From contig CBDCGS010000010.1 of the NCBI GenBank assembly GCA_965216915.1, forward strand, positions 124,001 through 188,000: a stretch of DNA of 64,000 nucleotides, written 5' to 3'. The translations under genes and the position numbers were made by a program. The notes under the pieces are model-generated. The model ran no database searches. It saw nothing but the letters and a program-made list of their open reading frames with translations, and was not told the DNA's origin. Positions 53,038-60,673 of the stretch are shown here, in pieces. Within the stretch, counting starts at the first letter, position 1; each line of letters starts with the position of its first letter. The DNA comes from CBDCGS01 sp965216915. Lineage in GTDB: Bacteria; Pseudomonadota; Alphaproteobacteria; UBA828.

Positions 53038-54437
53038 ATCGACGCGGCCCTCTCGGGGTCCTCCTCCGCCGCGAGGGCGCCGGCGCCGATCGCGATCGGC
53101 TTCACCGGCGCTTGGCCCCGCATCCGCCCGACCGCATCCGGCGAACAGCCGAGCGTGTCGGCGAGGATCTGCGCCGCCGCGATGCCGCAGACGCGCCCCT
53201 GGCAGCGCCCCATGCCGGCCCGCGTGTAGGCCTTGGCGCGGTTGATCTCTTCGGGCGTCAGCCCTTGGGCATGGCGCAGGTCGCCCGCGGTGATGGCTTC
53301 GCAACGGCAGACGATGGTGTCGTCGGGCAACGCCGGCGCTAGCCGGTCGGGGAAGGGCAGGGCGCGCTCGAGCGCCACCCTGAAGCGGCCGATGCGGGCG
53401 AGCGCGCGCCGGAGCTTGGCCTGGCGCGCGGCTGCGACCGGGTGGCCGTGATCTTCGAGGATCGCGAGCGCCGCAAGCTCGCCGCGCAGCTCGGCGGCGT
53501 CGGCCCCGGCGATCCCGGCGCCGTCGCCGGCCAGATAGACATTGGGCACCTCCGCGCGGCCGTTGGCGTCGACGATCGGCAGCCATTGGCGGGCGAGCGG
53601 GTCGTAGGCCATCGGACAGTCGAGAAGGTCGGCAAGCTGCACCTCCGATTTCACGCCATAGCCGAAGCCGAGGCCGGCGCATGCGACGCGCCGGGTGCGC
53701 CCGCGCGCGTCTTGATAGCGCACCGCCTCGATGTGGCCGTCGCCTTCCGCCGCAACGGGGGTGATGCCACGGTGGACGGGCACGCCGTGGAGCTTGAGCC
53801 AGGTCATGTACCAGATGCCCATGGCGAACGTGGTCCGGCCCGCGAGTAGGCCCGGCAGCGCGGGCAGCGCGTCGGTGAAGCGCGCCGTGTCGAGCACCGC
53901 GGCGACCTTGGCGCCCGCATGGGCGTACTGCACCGCGACGAGGTAGAGCAGCGGGCCGGTGCCCATGAACACCATCGGATCGCCGACGGCGCAGCCCTGC
54001 GATTTCAGCGCGACCTGAGCGCCCCCCATGGTGAACACGCCCGGCAGGGTCCATCCCGGGAACGGGATCAGCCGGTCCATCGCGCCGGTCGCGAGGAGCA
54101 CGACGTCATAGCGCAGCCGCGTGATGCCCTCGGGCCCCTGCAGATGCGCGGTGCCGGCGCCGATGCTCCAGACGAGCGTGCTCGGGCGAAAATCCACGCG
54201 TGCTTCGAGCCTGTCGAAGGTGCGGTGGATTGCTTGGGCCTTGCGTGCTTCGAAGCCGTAGAGCGTGCGCGCGGGGCGCGTGAAGCCGGGAGGCTGCTGG
54301 CGGTAGGCCTGCCCGCCGTTGCGCGGCGCCTCGTCGACCACGATCGGCGCAAGCCCGGCGGCGACCAGCGTTTCCGCCGCGCGCGTCCCGGCGGGGCCGG
54401 CGCCGACGATGAGCACGGTCGGGGTGCGTGCGGTCAT
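53034..54437 (-). CDS. FAD/[2Fe-2S] dehydrogenase, HcnB-like subunit
   Basis: Protein of 467 aa: N-terminal VLIVGAGPAGTRAAETL, NAD(P)-type second Rossmann (VFMGTGPLLYLVAVQYA), VYLAGDGAGIAGAD, and a C-terminal BFD-like [2Fe-2S] module with C-R-C (near 385) and C-Q-G-R-V-C (near 420). It matches the middle subunit of HcnABC-type and opine oxidases and carries electrons between the other two subunits. Confidence 0.88.
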   Translation of the reverse strand: MTARTPTVLIVGAGPAGTRAAETLVAAGLAPIVVDEAPRNGGQAYRQQPPGFTRPARTLYGFEARKAQAIHRTFDRLEARVDFRPSTLVWSIGAGTAHLQGPEGITRLRYDVVLLATGAMDRLIPFPGWTLPGVFTMGGAQVALKSQGCAVGDPMVFMGTGPLLYLVAVQYAHAGAKVAAVLDTARFTDALPALPGLLAGRTTFAMGIWYMTWLKLHGVPVHRGITPVAAEGDGHIEAVRYQDARGRTRRVACAGLGFGYGVKSEVQLADLLDCPMAYDPLARQWLPIVDANGRAEVPNVYLAGDGAGIAGADAAELRGELAALAILEDHGHPVAAARQAKLRRALARIGRFRVALERALPFPDRLAPALPDDTIVCRCEAITAGDLRHAQGLTPEEINRAKAYTRAGMGRCQGRVCGIAAAQILADTLGCSPDAVGRMRGQAPVKPIAIGAGALAAEEDPERAASI

Positions 54438-54760
54438 GGCTGGTTGCGCGGACGCACCAAGCGCATGCCCGCTTTAATGTAGGTGGTGCAGGCGCGCAGC
54501 TGCTCACCGGATTCGAGGCTGACCCAACAATCCTGGCACGCGCCCATCACGCAGAACCCGGCGCGCGGACCGTCGCCGAACTCGGACTCGCGCACGTGGG
54601 TGCCGTTGCATAGGAGGGCGGTGAGCACCGTGTCGCCGACGAGCGCCTCGGCAGGCGCCCCGTCGATGGTGAACGAAACCGCGGCGCGGCCGGTCTCCGC
54701 GACGCGCACGAACTGGGTCCCGCTGTTCGCGCCGGTTCGCTGGCTCTGTTCTTTTGTCAT
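54434..54760 (-). CDS. [2Fe-2S] ferredoxin-like small subunit, HcnA-like
   Basis: Protein of 108 aa. Cysteines Cys70, Cys75, Cys78 (GFCVMGACQDCWV) and Cys91 (LRACTTY) hold a plant-type [2Fe-2S] cluster. The small subunit starts the operon and overlaps the next gene by 4 bp. No clear ribosome site precedes ATG 54760. An upstream TTG at 54796 in frame is possible. With the following two genes it forms a complete three-subunit dehydrogenase. Hydrogen-cyanide synthase is unlikely to be the role without the specific context. Confidence 0.88.
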   Translation of the reverse strand: MTKEQSQRTGANSGTQFVRVAETGRAAVSFTIDGAPAEALVGDTVLTALLCNGTHVRESEFGDGPRAGFCVMGACQDCWVSLESGEQLRACTTYIKAGMRLVRPRNQP

Positions 54761-54808
54761 GGATGATGGCGTGGCACGGCTTCGGGTGCGGGTCAAGCGG
54801 CGAAGCCG

Positions 54809-55975
54809 TCACTCCGTCGCGTCGTGGGCGCTGAGGTCGTGGCGATAGACGCGGCCCTTCCATACGCTCCGCCGGCCACGCCAATAGGCGAGCGCGGAGG
54901 ACCAGGTCATCGCGAGGTAGAGAACGCCGTTCAGCGGCATCGGCAACACCCAAAAGGCGCTGAGGCCGTAGTAGCGCACGGTGGGCAGGTAGGCGGTCCA
55001 CATCGCGACGAGCGCCGCCGCGGCGAGCCCTTTCGCCAGCACGCCCGGCGCGCCGATCAGGCAGACCGGCGGCGCAACGAACGCGAGCATCATGAGCGCC
55101 GTGCATCCGAGCAGAAGGAGGGGCGAGTAGCGGAGCTGGGTGTAGGCGGAGCGGGCCACCATGCGCCAGATGGGCGGGAGCCCGCCATAGGCGCGGAGGC
55201 TTTCGAGGGAGCGCGTCAGCCCGATCCAGGTGCGGTGTCCGCGGTTCTTGACCGCGCGGGCCAGCGCGCAGTCGTCGATGATCGCGCCCTGAATCGCACC
55301 GAAGCCGCCGATCTCCTCGAGCACCCGCCGCTCCATCAGGATGCAGCCGCCCGCGCCGGCCGCGACCCAGCGACTTGGCCCGTTGGAAAGGTGAAACGGA
55401 TAGAGCAGCCGGAAGAAAAACACGAAGGCAGGCATCAAGAGGCGCTCCCAAAACCCGGCCATGCGGAGCGAGGCCATGAGGGAGACGAACGCCGCGCCGT
55501 GGCGGGCGCGCTGGGCGAGCAAGGCGGCGAGGAGGCCGCGCGCGGCTGCGATATCCGCATCGAGCAGCATCACGAGATCCGTCGTCGCGCGCTGGCGCCC
55601 TTGCTCGAGCGCCCACATCTTGCCGGCCCAGCCCGCCGGCAGGGCGGTCCCGGAGACGATCTCGAGGGCGAGGCCCTCGGGTGCCGCGCGGCGCGCCGCC
55701 GCAGCCGTCCCGTCGCGCGACTGGTCGTCCACCAGAATGACGCGGAGGCCCGCGCCCTGGCGCCCGAGGGCTGCGATCGTCTCGCCGATCACGTCGGCTT
55801 CGTCGCGTGCCGGGATCAGCACCGTGACGTGCCGGAGATCGGCCGTGTCTGCCTCGGGCAGCGCTTCGAGGCGCTCGCGGGTGCGCCAGGGTTGCCAGGG
55901 CAGGAGGAGAATCGCGCCCCAGATCGCCGCGCCAGCGCTCGCCATCACGAGCCACAAGAGCGCATCGAGCGGCAT
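54809..55975 (-). CDS. hpnB: Hopene-associated glycosyltransferase HpnB
   Basis: Protein of 388 aa with an N-terminal membrane helix (LLWLVMASAGAAIWGAILL), GT2 catalytic core (VTVLIPARDEADVIGETI, LDADI, QGAIIDDCALARAV) and C-terminal membrane helices ending in LPMPLNGVLYLAMTWSSAL. Length and membrane pattern match HpnB, which occurs with hopanoid genes. No squalene-hopene cyclase or other hpn genes are in the window, so it is an isolated copy here. Confidence 0.85.
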   Translation of the reverse strand: MPLDALLWLVMASAGAAIWGAILLLPWQPWRTRERLEALPEADTADLRHVTVLIPARDEADVIGETIAALGRQGAGLRVILVDDQSRDGTAAAARRAAPEGLALEIVSGTALPAGWAGKMWALEQGRQRATTDLVMLLDADIAAARGLLAALLAQRARHGAAFVSLMASLRMAGFWERLLMPAFVFFFRLLYPFHLSNGPSRWVAAGAGGCILMERRVLEEIGGFGAIQGAIIDDCALARAVKNRGHRTWIGLTRSLESLRAYGGLPPIWRMVARSAYTQLRYSPLLLLGCTALMMLAFVAPPVCLIGAPGVLAKGLAAAALVAMWTAYLPTVRYYGLSAFWVLPMPLNGVLYLAMTWSSALAYWRGRRSVWKGRVYRHDLSAHDATE

Positions 55976-55991
55976 TGCGGGACGCGCCGCC

Positions 55992-57242
55992 TCAGAAGCG
56001 GTCGACGGTGAGGCCGGCGAGGTCGATCTCCGGCTCCCGCCCGGACACGATGTCCGCGACAATGCGGCCCGAGCCGCAGGCATAGGTCCAGCCCGTGCTG
56101 CCGTGTCCCGTATCCATGTATAGATTGCGCAGGCGCGTGCGTCCGAGGATCGGCACGCAATCGGGCGTCATCGGTCGAAAGCCGATCCAGCGTTCGGCCT
56201 GGCTCGCATCCCCGCAGTTGGGGAAGAGCTCCATCGCGGCGTCGAGCGTCGCCTGCGAGCGTTTGGGCCGAATGGTGCTGTTGTAGCCGTCGAGCTCCGC
56301 GGTGCCGGCACAGCGCAGGCGATCGCCGAGCCGGCTCATCACCAACCGGCGCGCGCCCTCGTGGATGCCGTGGGTCGGCGCGCCGTTGTAGCCCGCGGTC
56401 GGGATGGTCACCGAATATCCCTTGAGCGGATAGATCGGCACGCGGATGCCGAGCGAGCGGAGGAAAAGCGGGCTGTAGCTGCCGAGGCTCATGACGACCG
56501 CGTCGGCCTCGAGCAGGCCGCCGGAGGTCTCGACGCCGGTCACCCGATCGCCCTCCCGGTGCAGGCGGATGACGCGCTCGCCGAAACGAAACCGCACGCC
56601 TTGGGCCTCCGCGAGCTTGGCCAGCGCCACCGTGAACTTGTGCGCATCGCCCGATTCATCGTTCGGAAAGTAGAGCGCACCGGCGTAGCGCTCACGCGAC
56701 TGCTCGAGCGCGGGCTCGCGCGCCACGGTCTCTCCGATGTCGAGGACTTCGGCGTGGAAACGCTTGTCGGGATGGCTGGTCTCGTGGTGCGCGGCGGTGT
56801 CGAGCGCTTCTCGGGTGGTGAAGAGGTGCAGCACGCCCTCCGCCCGCTGGTCGTAGTCGATGCTCCGGCGCGCGCGCACCTCCTTCAGGCAGGCAAAACT
56901 ATATTGCGCGAGGCGGAGCGAGATCTCCTGCGTCTCGGCGAAGCGCGCCCGCGTGCACTGGCGTAGAAAGCGGATCGCCCAGCTCCATTGGGCGAGATCC
57001 GGCCGCAGACGAAAAATGTAGGGCGCATCCTCGCGGCCGAACCACTTGACGAGCATGCGCGGCACCTCCGGATGGGCCCAGGGGCGCGCCGTGAACGCGC
57101 CGACGATGCCGCCATTGGCGAAGCTCGTCTCGAGACCGGCGCCCGCGCCGCGCTCCACCACGGTCACCTCGTGGCCTGCGTCGCTCAAATAATATGCCGC
57201 CGCGGTGCCAACGACCCCGGCGCCCAAGACCAGCACCCTCAC
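55992..57242 (-). CDS. dadA: D-amino acid dehydrogenase small-subunit-type flavoprotein
   Basis: Protein of 416 aa, the DadA length. VLVLGAGVVGTAAAYYLSDAGHEV at the N-terminus, SFANGGIV (typical of DadA), GLVKG-like LKGYSVTIPT, and a C-terminal HGSTGWTYACGSGRIVADI. GTG 57242 is chosen because GGGAGG lies nine bases upstream. GTG 57251 leaves no space for that site. It oxidises D-amino acids to 2-oxo acids and passes electrons to the respiratory chain. Its downstream neighbour on this strand is hpnB. Confidence 0.88.
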   Translation of the reverse strand: MRVLVLGAGVVGTAAAYYLSDAGHEVTVVERGAGAGLETSFANGGIVGAFTARPWAHPEVPRMLVKWFGREDAPYIFRLRPDLAQWSWAIRFLRQCTRARFAETQEISLRLAQYSFACLKEVRARRSIDYDQRAEGVLHLFTTREALDTAAHHETSHPDKRFHAEVLDIGETVAREPALEQSRERYAGALYFPNDESGDAHKFTVALAKLAEAQGVRFRFGERVIRLHREGDRVTGVETSGGLLEADAVVMSLGSYSPLFLRSLGIRVPIYPLKGYSVTIPTAGYNGAPTHGIHEGARRLVMSRLGDRLRCAGTAELDGYNSTIRPKRSQATLDAAMELFPNCGDASQAERWIGFRPMTPDCVPILGRTRLRNLYMDTGHGSTGWTYACGSGRIVADIVSGREPEIDLAGLTVDRF

Positions 57243-57349
57243 GGCAGCCACCCTCCCGTACCCGCTTCATGGTTCTCGGCCGGAGAGGATATCCGCCCCG
57301 CGCCGAGTCCAACAGTCATCGTCGCTGCCTGGTGGTGGGGCGGTGGCGG

Positions 57350-58207
57350 TTAAGTCGTCGCGGGATCGTCGCCGGCGTCGGGCCGGAGCCTCTCAGTCAG
57401 GAAGACGATGATTTCGTCGAACGCCGCGCGCGTCGGGTGGCCTTCCTCGTCCACAAAGTCGAGCGTCAGCAGGCAATGGCGTGGACGGCCCCACCACTTC
57501 GTGCGCGGAATCTCGCTGCCGACGAAGCCCTCGCCGAACTCGGCCCGCAGCCGCTCGAACCGCGCGCCCGGGCAGATCTGATCCTCGACGAAGCGGTAGG
57601 CGAGGATGCGCTCGCCGTCGCCCACGCGGCGTTTGACCGCGGCGATCTCGCTTGGCGACATTGCGATGTCGCGCCGCCGCGAGACGTCGGGAATCGACGC
57701 GGGTAGGGACGGCTGGCAGCTGACCGGCGCGATCACCGCGTCATCGGCAAACATCGAGAGTGCGAAATTCCCGGTCAGGCACATGCCGATCACGCCGACC
57801 CCGTCTCCGCCAAATCGCCCTTTCGCGTCGCGGGCGAGCGCGCGCAGCCAATCGGCGATCGGGCCGCCGCTTCTGCGCGCTAGGAGGCGAATTTCACGGC
57901 TGATGCAAACGCGGATCCAGTTGCGCACAATCTTGAAGTCGCCCGGCTTGCCGAAGAGCAGCGGGAGCACCACGGTGAAGCCTTTTTCGACCAGCTTGTC
58001 GCCAAGCGTAAACGTAATCGGTGAAAGGCCTGGTATCTCGTGCAAAATGATGACCACGGGCCCGCTGCCGCGGTGAAACACGTCGTGACGGATGCCCTCA
58101 GCGTCGAGGGCGTAGCTCTCATAGTCAGCAAGCGGCATCAGACGAACCGAGCGCTTCGGCGCGTCACACGCCGGTGCCTTAACCGTGGTGCGAGGCTCAC
58201 CGGACAT
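57350..58207 (-). CDS. Dienelactone hydrolase family protein
   Basis: Protein of 285 aa: VVIILHEIPGLSPITF at the beginning of an alpha/beta hydrolase fold, nucleophile Cys in GVIGMCLTGNFALSM (the DLH G-x-C-x-G/T box), the conserved Arg region GERILAYRFVEDQICP, and a C-terminal His in RPRHCLLTL. The nucleophile is Cys as in true DLH. Start is ATG 58207. ATG 58138 would remove the first 23 residues. It could hydrolyse a lactone, but the region gives no pathway. The rest of the gap to 58364 is repeat copy 4 and a short spacer. Confidence 0.82.
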   Translation of the reverse strand: MSGEPRTTVKAPACDAPKRSVRLMPLADYESYALDAEGIRHDVFHRGSGPVVIILHEIPGLSPITFTLGDKLVEKGFTVVLPLLFGKPGDFKIVRNWIRVCISREIRLLARRSGGPIADWLRALARDAKGRFGGDGVGVIGMCLTGNFALSMFADDAVIAPVSCQPSLPASIPDVSRRRDIAMSPSEIAAVKRRVGDGERILAYRFVEDQICPGARFERLRAEFGEGFVGSEIPRTKWWGRPRHCLLTLDFVDEEGHPTRAAFDEIIVFLTERLRPDAGDDPATT

Positions 58208-58271
58208 CCTCTCTTGGCGCGAGCGAATCACTGATTCTCTCACCAGAGGTAAGCGGTGCCAACATGTTGGG

Positions 58272-58366
58272 ATGTATCAGCGCTCGATGTTCGCGCGAGA
58301 ATGGTCGCGCCCGCCGGCTGCTCAAGCATCGTCGCAGGTGATCCCGCCTGCGCGGGATTTGCGCTA
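58272..58366 (-). repeat. Dispersed repeat, copy 4 (diverged)
   Basis: On the minus strand it begins with the TAG stop of the upstream 85-aa gene, followed by CGCAAATCCCGCGCAGG, a hairpin with one mismatch (GCAGGCG-GGAT-CACCTGC) and a GACGATGC segment. The second half is recognisable (CATTCTCGCGCGAACATCG) but degraded. The far end is approximate. Confidence 0.65.
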
Positions 58367-58621
58367 GCGCTTGGCGCTCGACCGGGCCTCGCCGCGTTCG
58401 CGATCGGGGGCGAGTGACCACCGCGCCAACCGATCGCCTTTCCGGCGCTGGCGGCCGAGCCGGCGCTCGTCGTCGACGACCGCCTCGCACATCAACTCGA
58501 GATCGTCGGCGATGCGCGCGCGTCCCTGTCGCCGCGCCTGGCCGAGCGCCGCCTTCAAGCGGTCGATGAGGCGCCGCGCCGGCGGCTTGCCAGTATCCGC
58601 GGGGGGATTTGCTTCGTCCAT
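58364..58621 (-). CDS. Small charged protein of unknown function
   Basis: Protein of 85 aa, Arg/Asp/Glu-rich and mostly helical (RRLIDRLKAALGQARRQGRARI, LELMCEAVVDDERRLG). No domain recognised and no convincing ribosome site. Its TAG stop is the first codon of repeat copy 4, which is its strongest link to a real gene boundary. Confidence 0.5.
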   Translation of the reverse strand: MDEANPPADTGKPPARRLIDRLKAALGQARRQGRARIADDLELMCEAVVDDERRLGRQRRKGDRLARWSLAPDRERGEARSSAKR

Positions 58622-58737
58622 GATCGGCGCGCCTCGTGGCGGTGCAGGCCCATCTGATCACCTGTGGCTTAACGGTTCGTTGCGCCGGGCACGCCGTGCT
58701 ACCGTCGTGCGATCGGGGGAGAGGCGAGCATTCGGCG

Positions 58738-59610
58738 ATGATCTATGACGCACCGGTCTTTCGGGCCATGGGTGATTTGGCGATCAACGTCGAGTTCGGC
58801 GATGAATCGAGCATCCCCCTCAACTTCCGCATCCTGGCCCTCGACCGCACGCTGCGCGCCCATCCGCCGAAGGGCCTGATCGAAACCAACCCGCAGGTGC
58901 GCTCGCTGGGTGTGGTGTTCAACCCGCTCGAGACCAGCCGGGCCGCGCTGATCGGCGCGCTCACCGAGATGATCGAGGGCCAAGGCCCGGTGGCGACGCT
59001 GCCGAGCCGCACCGTCGTCATCCCGGCGCTCTATGACGACCCCTGGTCGCGCGAATGCGCCGAGGCCTTCGGCGTGGAGAACAACATCGCCTACATCGCC
59101 GCGTTCAACGACATGACCGTGGAGGATGTCATCGCCTGGCACACCGCGAGCGATTATTGGGTCACGGGTGTCGGGTTCGTGCCCGGTGCGTTCATGTCGT
59201 ATGCGATGGACCCGGCCAAGCGTTTCGGCGCGCCGCTCTATCGCACGCCGCGCACCTGGACCCACGAGCGTCTGCTCAATTTCGGCGGCATGACTTCGAC
59301 CATCTATCCCATCCGCGTGCCCGGCGGCGGGCAGCTCTTCGGCCGCACGCCGCTCGACATATGGGATGCTCAGCAGAAGAACCCGATCTTTGCCGAGAGC
59401 CCCGTGCTCGCGCGCGCCGGTGACCGCCATCGCTACGTCTCGATCGATCGTCAGGACTATGACGAGATCCGCGCGGCCGTGGAGGCCGGGCGCTACGAGT
59501 ACCAGGTCTCCGAGGAGACCTTCGATTGCGCGGGCTACATCGCCTGGCTCCGCGCGCGCGGCGAGCCGCTCGAGAAGCGCGATCCCGAGAGCCTCTGGGA
59601 GACGGCGTGA
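58738..59610 (+). CDS. pxpB: 5-oxoprolinase subunit B / carboxyltransferase domain 1 (KipI family)
   Basis: Protein of 290 aa: FRAMGDLAINVEFGDE, RSLGVVFNPLETSR, IPALYDDPWSRECAEAFGVE, YWVTGVGFVPGAFMSYA and RTWTHERLLNFGG, the order seen in KipI/PxpB and in the first half of urea-carboxylase-type transferases. PxpABC hydrolyses 5-oxoproline to glutamate with ATP. The PxpA partner is not in the window. The protein is slightly longer than classical PxpB. It overlaps the next gene by one base. Confidence 0.85.
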   Translation: MIYDAPVFRAMGDLAINVEFGDESSIPLNFRILALDRTLRAHPPKGLIETNPQVRSLGVVFNPLETSRAALIGALTEMIEGQGPVATLPSRTVVIPALYDDPWSRECAEAFGVENNIAYIAAFNDMTVEDVIAWHTASDYWVTGVGFVPGAFMSYAMDPAKRFGAPLYRTPRTWTHERLLNFGGMTSTIYPIRVPGGGQLFGRTPLDIWDAQQKNPIFAESPVLARAGDRHRYVSIDRQDYDEIRAAVEAGRYEYQVSEETFDCAGYIAWLRARGEPLEKRDPESLWETA

Positions 59611-60638
59611 TGCTCGAGGTGATCGCCGGCGGCTTGCGCACCACCGTTCAGGATGTCGGGCGGCGTGGCGGCCAAGCCCTCGGCATTCCGCCCTCGGGCG
59701 CGCAGGACCCGTTCGCGCTGCGCCTCGCGAACCTGCTCGTCGGCAACCCGACCGGCGGGCCGATCATCCTCCGTGAGGACCCGGGCGCGGCGGGGCTCGA
59801 AATGACGCTCGGCGGGCTCACGGTGCGCGCCACCGCGGATCACGTCGTCGCGATCACCGGCGCCGACGTGGCGCCGACCGTCGATGGCGCGCCGGTGCCG
59901 CTCTGGCAGGCGGTCGCGCTCGAAGCCGGGCAGACCCTCGCCTGCGGCCTCGCCACGGTCGGCGCGCGGGCCTACCTCGCCGTGCACGGCGGCATCGACG
60001 TGCCGCTTTATCTCGGCAGCCGCGCGACCCATGTGGGCGGCGGCTTCGGCGGCCTCGAGGGGCGCGCGCTCGAGGCGGGCGACGTGCTGCCGGTCGGTGC
60101 GGGCGACGGCGGCGATGCCGCATCGCTGACTGGCCGCGCCCTGCGCCCCGACCTGGTGCCGCGCTATTGCGCGCCCTGGCAGATCCGGGTGATCGCCGGG
60201 CCGGAAGCGCATCTCTTCACGGACGAAAGCGTGGCGCGGTTCTACGCCACCGACTGGACGCTCAACCCGAAGGCCGACCGCACCGGCATGCGCTTCATCG
60301 GCCCGACGCTCGACTTCAAGCCCGGCCGGCCGCGCTACCTGATCGAGGACGCGGGCGAGAATGCGTCGAACATCGTCATCGATCCGGGCGCGCCCATCGG
60401 CACGATCCAGGTGCCGTCGGGGGTCGAGCCGATCGCGCTTTGCGTGGAATCGCCGAGCGTCGGCGGCTACACGCGCATCGCCGTGGTGGCCTCGGTCGAC
60501 ATGGCGCGCCTTGGCCAGGTCCGCCCTTTCGAGATCGTGCGCTTCGCGCGGATTTCGGATGACGACGCGGTCGCCCTGATCCGGGCGCAGGAGGCCCTCA
60601 TGTCGGAGGCGAGCGTGGCGCCGGCCGCGCGTGCGTGA
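59610..60638 (+). CDS. pxpC: 5-oxoprolinase subunit C / carboxyltransferase domain 2 (KipA family)
   Basis: Protein of 342 aa: MLEVIAGGLRTTVQDVGRRG, GIPPSGAQDPFALRLANLLVGN (the KipA/PxpC hallmark), AYLAVHGGIDVPLYLGSRAT, and a C-terminal GYTRIAVVASVDMARLGQ. Together with PxpB it forms the hydrolase core of 5-oxoprolinase, or a biotin-dependent amidolyase relative. Coupling by a one-base stop/start overlap. The gene converges on the radical SAM gene 35 bp away. Confidence 0.87.
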   Translation: MLEVIAGGLRTTVQDVGRRGGQALGIPPSGAQDPFALRLANLLVGNPTGGPIILREDPGAAGLEMTLGGLTVRATADHVVAITGADVAPTVDGAPVPLWQAVALEAGQTLACGLATVGARAYLAVHGGIDVPLYLGSRATHVGGGFGGLEGRALEAGDVLPVGAGDGGDAASLTGRALRPDLVPRYCAPWQIRVIAGPEAHLFTDESVARFYATDWTLNPKADRTGMRFIGPTLDFKPGRPRYLIEDAGENASNIVIDPGAPIGTIQVPSGVEPIALCVESPSVGGYTRIAVVASVDMARLGQVRPFEIVRFARISDDDAVALIRAQEALMSEASVAPAARA

Positions 60639-60673
60639 CGGCGCGCCGCGCCGGCGGCGTGTGTGCCGCGTTG

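Noticed and set aside
51694..53229. A plus-strand frame of more than 500 codons across the HcnC-like gene
   Set aside because: It is antisense to a clear FAD enzyme and has no recognisable motif or ribosome site.
54434..54760. Calling the three-subunit enzyme a hydrogen cyanide synthase
   Set aside because: HcnABC homology is shared by opine, hydroxyproline and other dehydrogenases, and nothing in the neighbourhood supports cyanide production.
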